Of a stretch of DNA of 64,000 nt, positions 15,018 through 23,200 are shown one piece after another. Both the position numbers and the translations under genes were made by a program. Each line of letters begins with the position of its first letter. Positions within the stretch are counted from its first letter, which is position 1. The notes under the pieces are model-generated. The model searched no databases and was not told the DNA's origin. It was given only the letters and a program-made list of their open reading frames with translations. Source of the DNA: Bin87 sp965203195 (GTDB lineage: Bacteria > Chloroflexota > Dehalococcoidia > Lucifugimonadales > UBA3495); NCBI GenBank assembly GCA_965203195.1, contig OZ241860.1, positions 868,001 to 932,000 on the forward strand, given 5' to 3'.

Positions 15018-17366
15018 TTACCCGCCGTTTTGCGCCCACAGGGCTTCCAGCACGGCGCCGGGGTTCATCGGCAGGCTTTCCAGCCGCGTCCCGGTGGCCC
15101 GGGCGATGGCGTTGCCGATGGCAGCCATGGGCGGCACCAGCGACACCTCGCCCACGCCCCGCACCCCCAGGGGGTGGCCGGGGTTGGGCACTTCCACGAT
15201 GACCGTGTCAATCATCGGCAAGTCCAGGGCGGTGGGCATCCGGTAGTCCAGGAAAGACGAGTTGAGCATCTGGCCGGCGTCGTCAAAGCAGTATTCCTCG
15301 TTGAGCGCCCAGCCGATGCCCTGCACGGCGCCGCCCTGAATCTGGCCTTCCACATAGCCGGGATGAATGGCCTTGCCGCAGTCCTGCACGGCGGTAAAGC
15401 GCAGCAGGTCAACCTTGCCCGTTTCCGGGTCGACCTCCACGTCGGCGATATTGACGGCGAAAGCGTTGCCCACGCCGGGCGGGTTGGCGGTGGCCCGCCC
15501 CACGATGGGGCCGCCGGCGCCGTTGAGACGCCGCGCCAGCTGCTCAAAGGTCATCCGTAGGGCGTCGTCGGACTTGTGCGCCAGGGCACCGTCGGGCCGG
15601 TACTCCACATCCTCCACCGGAACATCCCAGATGCGGGCGGCGCGTTCCAGCATCTGGCGGCGCACGTCCTCGCCGGCCTGATAGACGGCGGTGCCCATTT
15701 TGAAGGTGACGCCGCTGCCGCCGGCGCCGCTGCTGTAGCCGATGCTGTCGGTGTCCACGATGGACGGCTTGATGCGCTCGGCGGGCAGGCCCAGCGCCTC
15801 GGCCAGGTGCATGGCCATGGCGGCGCGGGAACCGCCGATGTCGGGCGAACCCTCAATCAGGCTGACGGTGCCGTCGGGCATCACGCTGGCCACGGCGCTG
15901 GCCGGGCCGGTGCCGTTGAACCAGGCGCCGGCGGCGATGCCCCGTCCCGTCACCCGGCCGGGCGCCGAGGGCGCCGGCAGCGGAGCCGCCAGGTGCGGAT
16001 GCTCCTGCGTAGCCTGCAAAATCTCCACCATTCCGATGCGCCGGAAAGTGGGGCCGCCAATCTGCCGGCTGCCCTCTTGAGAGGCGTTCCGCAGCCGGAA
16101 CTCTACCGGGTCCAGGCCCAGCTTTTCGCACAGCTCGTCAATGGCCTGCTCCGCTGCGAAGGACGCCGCCGGCGAGCCGGGCGCGCGGTAGGCGGCCGCC
16201 TTGGGCACATTGGTGACCACATCGTAGCCTTCTACGAACCCGTTGGGCACGTCGTAGGGCGCGAACATTGTGCGGCAGCCGCTGGGAACGGGGGAGCCGG
16301 GAAAGGCGCCGGCTTCGTAAATCAGCGTGGCCTGCGCCGCCGTGAACTGGCCATCCCGCGTCCCGCCCACTTTCACCTTGATCTGGCAGCCGGAAGTGGG
16401 GCCGGTGCCGGTGAACACTTCGGCGCGGCTCATGGCGATTTTGACCGGGCGGCCGGTCTTGCGGGCCAGGGCGGCGGCGACGGGTTCCAGGTAGCAGCCG
16501 CCCTGCCCTTTGCCGCCGAACCCGCCGCCGATTTCCATCGGCACGATGTTCATCTGCCCCACCGACACGCCCAGGATGCGGCTGGCGTGGTCCCGCAGGG
16601 CAAAATGCCCCTGGCTGCTGGCCCAGATGGTGACGGTGTCGTCGTTGTTCCAGCGGGCGGTGGCCGAGTGGGGTTCAATATAGCCCTGATGCACCTGGCG
16701 GGTGTGGTATTCCCGTTCTACGATGGCGTCGGCTGCGGCGAAGCCCGCTTCCGGGTCGCCCAGGGTGAACTGGAAATGGTTGGAAACATTGGAGCCGTCG
16801 CCCGTTTCGCCTTCGGCCCAGCCGCCGGAACGCCGCGCCGGGCTGGACAGGGTGACCAGCCGCTCGTGGATGATGGGCGCGCCGGGGGCCATTGCGGCGG
16901 CGGCGGTCAGCGCCGGCGTCAGAACTTCGTAGTCAACGTCAATCAGCGCCAGCGCTTCCTCGGCCAGGTGGGGCGAATCGGCGGCGATGGCGGCGATGGC
17001 GTGGCCGCGGTAGAGGGCCTTTTCCCGCGCCATCACATTGCGGCTGTAAAAGCCGTAGTTGACGGTGGCGCCTTCCTCCTGGTCTTTGATTTCGGCGGAC
17101 ACGGCGGGGAAATCGGCGCTGGTGACCACGGCGTGTACGCCCGGCCGGGCCAAAGCGCGGCTGGCGTCAATGCCCCGGATGCGGGCGTGGGCGTGAGGGC
17201 TGCGCAGGATTTTGCCGTGCAGCATCCCCGGCAGATGGATGTCGGCGGCGTAACGGGCGCGGCCCATCACCTTGTCCGGCCCGTCGTGGCGCACCGGGCG
17301 GGTGCCGACTACGCGGTAGGTTTCATCGGGGTTGGAAAGAACGATGTTGGGCTGGTAATCGGGCAT
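15018..17366 (-). CDS. xanthine dehydrogenase/aldehyde oxidase family molybdopterin-binding subunit
   Basis: This 782-residue protein starts with the hammerhead domain (RPVRHDGPDKVMGRARYAADIHLPGMLHGKILRSPHAHA). The cofactor-binding part carries EIGGGFGGKGQGG near residue 270, TAPYDV/AYRAPGSPAASFAAEQAIDEL near 390, and GVGEVSLVPPMAAIGNAI near the C-terminus, whose Glu is the general base in the family. The enzyme hydroxylates aldehydes, CO or heterocycles at a molybdopterin-cytosine centre. The FAD and [2Fe-2S] subunits normally required are not adjacent. GGGAGGTGG precedes the ATG. Confidence 0.9.
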   Translation of the reverse strand: MPDYQPNIVLSNPDETYRVVGTRPVRHDGPDKVMGRARYAADIHLPGMLHGKILRSPHAHARIRGIDASRALARPGVHAVVTSADFPAVSAEIKDQEEGATVNYGFYSRNVMAREKALYRGHAIAAIAADSPHLAEEALALIDVDYEVLTPALTAAAAMAPGAPIIHERLVTLSSPARRSGGWAEGETGDGSNVSNHFQFTLGDPEAGFAAADAIVEREYHTRQVHQGYIEPHSATARWNNDDTVTIWASSQGHFALRDHASRILGVSVGQMNIVPMEIGGGFGGKGQGGCYLEPVAAALARKTGRPVKIAMSRAEVFTGTGPTSGCQIKVKVGGTRDGQFTAAQATLIYEAGAFPGSPVPSGCRTMFAPYDVPNGFVEGYDVVTNVPKAAAYRAPGSPAASFAAEQAIDELCEKLGLDPVEFRLRNASQEGSRQIGGPTFRRIGMVEILQATQEHPHLAAPLPAPSAPGRVTGRGIAAGAWFNGTGPASAVASVMPDGTVSLIEGSPDIGGSRAAMAMHLAEALGLPAERIKPSIVDTDSIGYSSGAGGSGVTFKMGTAVYQAGEDVRRQMLERAARIWDVPVEDVEYRPDGALAHKSDDALRMTFEQLARRLNGAGGPIVGRATANPPGVGNAFAVNIADVEVDPETGKVDLLRFTAVQDCGKAIHPGYVEGQIQGGAVQGIGWALNEEYCFDDAGQMLNSSFLDYRMPTALDLPMIDTVIVEVPNPGHPLGVRGVGEVSLVPPMAAIGNAIARATGTRLESLPMNPGAVLEALWAQNGG

Positions 17367-17783
17367 CAGCGGCCACCTCCCGTCAAAGTTGCCGGCCGGC
17401 GAAAGCTGCCGGCGGTGTCATCGGGCGCCAGGCGCAAAGCGACGGGGGCTAATTTACCACAATCCCCGCATCCCGCAATAAAGAAAGACACGGATGGGCG
17501 GGCAACCGCCGGCCGGCCCGGTCTGCCTCAAGGCGGCATCTCGTTCAGAGTCCACACGACGGCTCCGAATACGGCGAGGGTGCTCATAATTCGGAATGAT
17601 GTATAGTTTGCGTTTTTATGCCTCGCTTTGGTTGGCATTCGGCTGATGCAATGGCCGTCTGCGCGCCGGCTTGCCTCTCCGTGGCTTGGCGGTTTTGCGG
17701 CTGCTGCGCCGCGCCGCCGTATGATAGTATCTAGCGCCAGTACAATGCCGGCCCCGCAACGCCGACGCCTGGGAGGTATCCAA
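17367..17783. promoter_or_regulatory. divergent intergenic region with PaREP1 leader
   Basis: This 417-bp region lies between divergent genes. Near its right end, tatgatagtatctagcgcc (from 17720) precedes the first PaREP1 gene. The same block recurs before each of the next three genes, so TATGAT at 17720-17725 is a likely -10 element. A -35 is not obvious. The middle of the region shows no protein-like frame and no other structure I can name. Confidence 0.45.
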
Positions 17784-18311
17784 ATGACCACCGCCACGGC
17801 CAGCGCCACCGCGCCCTACCCCGCCCCCGAAATTGCTCCAGCCATTGCCGCCGCCATCGCCCGCGCTTTGGCCGCCGCCCGCGGCCGGCCCCAGCCGCGC
17901 CTGGACGGCGACAGCGCCGCTCAAAAATACGCCGGCATGGCCCAGGATTTCCGCGCCAAGGCTTGGGAACATCTGGACAAGGGCGACCTGGCCCAGGCAT
18001 CCAACAAGGCGTGGGAGTTGGTGGTGGAAACCGTCAAGGCCATCAGCGCCCACCACGGCAGCATCATCCACACCCACCGGGGCATCTGGTCGGTGGTTAG
18101 CGAGCTGGCGCAGCTGGTTGGCGACGCCGGCGACACGCAGACCAGGGACTGGATTAGGATCTCTTTTATGGTGGCTCGTGGCCTGCATACCAACTTCTAC
18201 GAGGATGAAGCGCCGGCGAATGATGTCCGAACCGGCCTGATGCAGTGCGAGGAACTCTCCCGGCGGCTTTACCAACTGTTCTGGCCCGAGGGAGGGCGCG
18301 CCGCCGTATGA
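17784..18311 (+). CDS. PaREP1-family protein, cluster 1 copy 1
   Basis: This 175-residue protein has a variable Ala/Thr/Pro-rich N-terminus (MTTATASATA). The PaREP1 core is KYAGMAQDFRAKAWEHLDKGDLAQASNKAWELVVETVKAISAHH, then a His-x-His loop (IIHTHRG), a second helix pair and the LHTNFYED signature. PaREP1 is an archaeal and Chloroflexota family of HEPN-like helical proteins of unknown role. GGGAGG lies 7 nt before the ATG. It is the first of four tandem copies and ends in LFWPEGGRAAV, as copies 2 and 3 do. Confidence 0.75.
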   Translation: MTTATASATAPYPAPEIAPAIAAAIARALAAARGRPQPRLDGDSAAQKYAGMAQDFRAKAWEHLDKGDLAQASNKAWELVVETVKAISAHHGSIIHTHRGIWSVVSELAQLVGDAGDTQTRDWIRISFMVARGLHTNFYEDEAPANDVRTGLMQCEELSRRLYQLFWPEGGRAAV

Positions 18312-18358
18312 TAGTATCTAGCGCCGGCCCCGCAACGCCGGCGCCTGGAGGCATCAAA

Positions 18359-18874
18359 ATGACCACCGCCACTGCCAACGCCACCGCGTCCTACCCCGCC
18401 CCGGACATCACCGCCGCCGTTGCCCGCGCTTTGGCCGCCGTCAATGACCGCCCCAGTCCGTTCCTGGACGCCTACCGCTCCGCTCAAAAATACGCCGGCA
18501 TGGCCCAGGATTTCCGCGCCGGCGCCTGGGAGCACCTGGACAAAGGCGACCTGGCCCAGGCGTCCAACAAGGCGTGGGGCCTGGTGGCCGAGACCGTCAA
18601 AGCCATCAGCGCCCACTATGGCGGCATCATCCACTCCCACCGCGCCATTGCCGAAGTGATCGACGAACTGGCGCTGCTGGCCGAAAGCGCCGGCGATACG
18701 GAAACCCGGCGCTGGCTCAGGGCCATGTTTATGGTCGCCAGCAGACTCCATATCAACTTCTATGAAAACGAAACGCCGGCGAACCTGGTTCGCGAGGGCC
18801 TCCTCTTGTGCGAGGAACTTTCGGAAAGGCTTTACGAACTGTTCTGGCCCGAGGGAGGGCGCGCCGCCGTATGA
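18359..18874 (+). CDS. PaREP1-family protein, cluster 1 copy 2
   Basis: This 171-residue protein has the same plan as copy 1 (WEHLDKGDLAQASNKAWGLVAETVKAISAHYGGIIHSH and LHINFYEN). Differences from copy 1 cluster in the N-terminal tail and in the helix between residues 100 and 130. CTGGAGG lies 10 nt before the ATG. A small GC hairpin (gcgccgg/ccggcgc) sits just upstream of that ribosome site. The spacer is nearly identical to those before copies 3 and 4, which points to recent tandem duplication or gene conversion. Confidence 0.75.
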   Translation: MTTATANATASYPAPDITAAVARALAAVNDRPSPFLDAYRSAQKYAGMAQDFRAGAWEHLDKGDLAQASNKAWGLVAETVKAISAHYGGIIHSHRAIAEVIDELALLAESAGDTETRRWLRAMFMVASRLHINFYENETPANLVREGLLLCEELSERLYELFWPEGGRAAV

Positions 18875-18921
18875 TAGTATCTAGCGCCGGCCCCGCAACG
18901 CCGGCGCCTGGAGGCATCCAA

Positions 18922-19437
18922 ATGACCACCGCCACTGCCAACGCCACCGCGTTCTACCCTACCCTCGACCTGACCGCCGCCGTCGCCCGCGGCCTGGCCG
19001 CCGTCCGCGACCGGCCCGACCCCGAGTTTGACGCCGACTGCTCCCCGCAGAAGTACGCCGGCATGGCCCAGGAGTTCCGCGCCAGCGCCTGGGAACATCT
19101 GGACAAGGGCGACCTGGCCCAGGCGTCCAACAAAGCGTGGGGATTGGTGGCCGAAACGGTCAAGGCCATCAGCGCCTACCACGGCGGCATCATTCACACC
19201 CACCGCGCCGTCTGGCAGGTGGTTAGAGAGCTGGCGCGACTGGTGGGCGACGCCGGCGATCTGGAAACTCAGCGCTGGATTAACAACTCCTTCCGTGTCG
19301 CCCGCAGCCTGCACTTTAACTTCTACGAGGACAGGGACCAGGAGGATGAGGTCATTGCCGGGCTGATGCTCTGCGAGGAGCTTTCGCAGCGGCTTTACGA
19401 ACTGTTCTGGCCCGAGGGAGGGCGCGCCGCCGTATGA
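18922..19437 (+). CDS. PaREP1-family protein, cluster 1 copy 3
   Basis: This 171-residue protein carries the shared core WEHLDKGDLAQASNKAWGLVAETVKAISAYHGGIIHTH and the LHFNFYED signature. Its loop after that signature (RDQEDEVIAG) is the most divergent in the cluster. The same GGAGG leader and GC hairpin precede it as for copy 2. Its TGA stop is embedded in the TATGAT element that precedes copy 4. Confidence 0.75.
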   Translation: MTTATANATAFYPTLDLTAAVARGLAAVRDRPDPEFDADCSPQKYAGMAQEFRASAWEHLDKGDLAQASNKAWGLVAETVKAISAYHGGIIHTHRAVWQVVRELARLVGDAGDLETQRWINNSFRVARSLHFNFYEDRDQEDEVIAGLMLCEELSQRLYELFWPEGGRAAV

Positions 19438-19484
19438 TAGTATCTAATGCCGGCCCCGCAACGCCGGCGCCTGGAGGCATCCAA

Positions 19485-19988
19485 ATGACCACCGCCACCG
19501 CCCCCTACCCCGCCCCCGACACCACCGCCGCCGTTGCCCGCGGCCTGGACGCCGCCCGCGACCGCCCCCAGCCGCGCCTGGACGCCCGCCGCACCGCCCA
19601 AAAATACGCCGGCATGGCCCAGGAGTTCCGCACCAGCGCCTGGGAGCATCTGGACAAGGGCGACCTGGCCCAGGCATCCAACAAGGCGTGGGGCCTGGTG
19701 GCCGAAACCGTCAAGGCCATCAGCGCTCACCACGGCGGCTTCATCCACTCTCATCACGCCGTTGGCGAAGTGGTTAGAGAACTGGCCCGGCTGGTCGGAA
19801 ACGCCGGCGATATGGAAACCAGGCGCTGGATCAACGGCATCTTTATGACCGCCAGCAGACTCCATATCAACTTCTATGAAAACGAAATGCCGGAGGACCT
19901 GGTCCTGGACGGGCTGATGCTGTGCGAGGAGCTTTCGGAAAAGCTTTACGAACTGTTCTGGCCCGCCGGCCACAACCCCAACCCCTAG
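19485..19988 (+). CDS. PaREP1-family protein, cluster 1 copy 4
   Basis: This 167-residue protein has a shorter N-terminal tail (MTTATAPYPAPD) than copy 3, then the same core and LHINFYENEMPED. The C-terminus reads LFWPAGHNPNP instead of the GGRAAV end of the other copies, so the repeat unit ends inside this gene. It is the last gene of the tandem set. The following 230 bp carry no gene and lead to the poly-C tract. Confidence 0.75.
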   Translation: MTTATAPYPAPDTTAAVARGLDAARDRPQPRLDARRTAQKYAGMAQEFRTSAWEHLDKGDLAQASNKAWGLVAETVKAISAHHGGFIHSHHAVGEVVRELARLVGNAGDMETRRWINGIFMTASRLHINFYENEMPEDLVLDGLMLCEELSEKLYELFWPAGHNPNP

Positions 19989-20182
19989 CCCCCGGTCCGG
20001 CGCCCAGCAGCCCCGCAAAAGATGCCCCGCCAGCCGGCTGCCCCTGTTGCCGGCGGTGGGGCGCTTATTGTACTATCCTGCCTTACCCTACCCGCATATC
20101 ATGGCGGCGCATTTGGCCGCGCGCTTACGGAGCCATTTTGCGATGCTGAAGCTGAACCGCCGGCTTACCCGGCCTGCTGCTA

Positions 20183-20200
20183 CCCCCCCCCCCCCCCCCC
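20183..20200 (+). repeat. poly-C tract (18 C) next to ribosome-binding site of giant surface protein
   Basis: Eighteen consecutive C lie 18 nt before the ATG of the 1778-residue protein. The Shine-Dalgarno AGGGGGTGG follows after GCAACA, so the last C residues can pair with GGGGG to form a stem over the ribosome site. Tract-length change would alter promoter spacing or this hairpin. It has the form of a slipped-strand expression switch. Confidence 0.75.
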
Positions 20201-20218
20201 GCAACAGGGGGTGGCAAA

Positions 20219-23200
20219 ATGACGCCCCGCGCCGCCGAACGGGCGGCTCTGCCCTTGCGGTTTGGGGCTCTGCCCCTGCGGTTGGCGGCGCTGGCGGCGG
20301 CGCTGCTGCTGCTGGCGGTTATTGCCGGCGGCCTGCTGGTCGCGCCGGGGGCCGGCGAAGCTTCCAGCCACTGGACCGACTACGATACCGATGACGACGG
20401 CCTGATTGAAATTTCCACCCTGGCGCAGCTGAACGCCATCCGCCACGACCAGGACGGCAACGGCCAGGCCACCATCGCCGGCTACACTGCCTACCACAGC
20501 GCTTTTGCCAACCGCGACACCAGCAGCGGGGGCAGAATGGGCTGCCCCTCCGGCGTCTGCGCCGGCTACGAGCTGATGGCCGACCTGGACTTTGACACCA
20601 ACGGCAACGGCATGGCCGACAGCGACGATGCCTACTGGAACGGCGGCGCCGGCTGGGCGGCGATCAACGGCGGCAGTATCGGCGCTATAGAGCCTTTTAA
20701 TACCGTTTTCGAAGGCAACGGGCACACCATCTCCAACCTGTACATCAGCGGCACTGCCCAGCAAAATGGCCTGTTCGGCAACACCGGCAGCAGCGCCGCC
20801 ATCCGCAATGTGGGCGTCAAGGACGCCACGGTGAGCGGCAGCAATCAGACCGCTATCCTGGTGGGCGACAACCGGGGCGCCATTGCGGCCAGCTGGACCA
20901 GCGGGTCGGTTTCCGGGGCAATCAACATCGGCGGCCTCGCCGGGCGCAATCGCGGCGCCATCACCGCCTGCTATTCCACCGCCGCCGTCACGGCCACGGC
21001 CACCACGGCCCCCAACATTCACAGCAGCGGACTGGCAGGCCGGCACGACGGCGGCAGCATCACCGCCAGCTACTACGCCGGCCCGGCGCTGACCACCACC
21101 GCAACGCCCGCCAACCCGCTGGTGGGCGTCGGAACCGCTACCGTCACCAGCAGCTACTGGGACACCACCACCACCGGCGTTGACGACGACACCGGCGACG
21201 CCGCCCCGGAGGGCAAAACCACCGCCGCGCTGCAAGCCCCCACCGCCTACGGCGCCACCGCCGACGACATCTATATGAGCTGGAATGTGAATGTGGACGG
21301 CGTAACGGGCAACGATGACCCGTGGCACTTCGGCAGCAGCGCCCAGTACCCGATCCTGCAACACAACCGCGAACCGCCGGGCATCGCGGCGCAGCTGGCC
21401 ACGCGGCCGGCGGCGCTGGACTACGACAGCGACAACGACAACCTGATTGACATCACTGAGCTGGCGCAGCTGGACGCCATCCGCTATGACCTGAACGGCG
21501 ATGGCGCCGGCATAGTGGGCGCCGCCGCCGTCAAGTACCTCGCCGCGTTTCCCGGCCTACAGGCGGGGATGGGCTGCGCCGCCACCTGCACGGGGTACGA
21601 GCTGAGGGAGAACCTGAACTTTGACACCAACGGCAACGGGCGCACGCATACCAACGGCGCCGGCGACGCCGGCGATGATTATTACAATGGCGGCGCCGGC
21701 TGGAACCCCATCGGCGGCCATGTAGCCGTTAGCACCCAACCATCCTTTACCGCCACTTTGGAGGGCAACGAGCACACTATCTCCAACCTGTACATCAACC
21801 TGGACACCTCCGGCGATAATGACGGCAGATATGTGGGCCTGTTCTCCTATACCACCGGCACAATTCGCAACCTGGGCCTGGTGAACCCCTATGTCAAAAA
21901 CACGCGCAGCGGCGGTGGCACCTTCATTTACTACGGCGCCCTGGCCGGTTGGGTAAACAGAGGAGGCGGCGCCGTGAGCCGCGTCTATGTCTCCGGCGGC
22001 CAGGTTGCCGGCGGCCAGACCAATACGGGAGTCAACATCAACTACGCCGGCTGTCTGGCGGGTCTCAACGACGGAACCGTCAGCGACAGCTACGCTACCT
22101 GCGATGCCGCGGCCATCGGGGGGGCCTGGGGCACGGCCGGCGGTCTGGTCGGTGCGGTCTCGGGCACGGTGCTCCGCAGCTATGCCGCGGGAACGGTGAC
22201 TTCCGACTACGACGCGGGTGGTCTGGCCGGGGCTCTTGTCACATTAGGTGGACAGATCGGCCGGATCAGCGACAGCTACGCCACCGGCGCGGTCACCACC
22301 GCCACCGGCCAACAGATCGGTGGTCTGGTGGGCCGGATGGCTGCCGGCGTCGATGTTATTGACAGCTACGCCACCGGCGCCGTCTCCAATAGCGGCAACG
22401 GCACTGTAGACGTGGGCGGTCTGGTCGGGACGATGACCGGCGGCGGCACCACCGTGACCGGCAGCTACGCCACCGGCGCGGTCACCACCACCGGCAACAA
22501 CAACAGCGTGGGCGGCCTGGTGGGAAGTATGGAAAACACTGCGATAGTTGCCGGCAGCTACGCCACCGGCGCGGTCTCGGCCGCCGCCACCGCCAGCAAC
22601 AACAATCTGGGCGGCCTGGTCGGGAGAATACATAGTGGCGGGACGACCATATTTGCCAGCTACGCCACCGGCCGGGTATCCACCAGCGGCAGCAACAACA
22701 ATCTGGGCGGCCTGGTGGGACAAACCCAACGAGAAAACGTCCAGGTACGCGCCACCTACGCCGCCGGCGCGGTCTCCGCCAGCGGCGGCAGCAACAACAA
22801 TCTGGGCGGCCTGGTGGGCCACGTTGATATAGGCTCCGGCTACGCCCGAATATCCGCCAGCTACGCCCGCGGCGCGGTGTCCGCCAGCGGTGGCAGCAAC
22901 AACGATCTGGGCGGGCTGGCGGGCGACGCCACCTCGCAACCCAGCGTAGGCGGCCGGCAAGTTTTCACCAATACCTACTGGGACAACACCGCTAGCGGCA
23001 CCGGGCAGACCGCCACCGCCAATCTGGCCACCGGCGGCACCCCCCACGCCACAACCGCTCTGCAAATGCCCACCGAGTACGCCGGCACCATTTACGCCGC
23101 CTGGAACATCGACGTGGACGAAGACACTGCTACCGGCGACGTCGCGGGCAACGATGACCCGTGGCACTTCGGCGCCGCCGATGACTATCCGGTACTGAAG

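Noticed and set aside
15576..17606. 676-codon plus-strand frame
   Set aside because: It is the antisense of the molybdopterin dehydrogenase gene, which has strong motifs.
20183..20200. Dismissing the poly-C as only an assembly artefact
   Set aside because: Homopolymer length may well be wrong, but three tracts all at surface-protein gene starts is not what random error would give. It is kept as a finding, with read-level checking.
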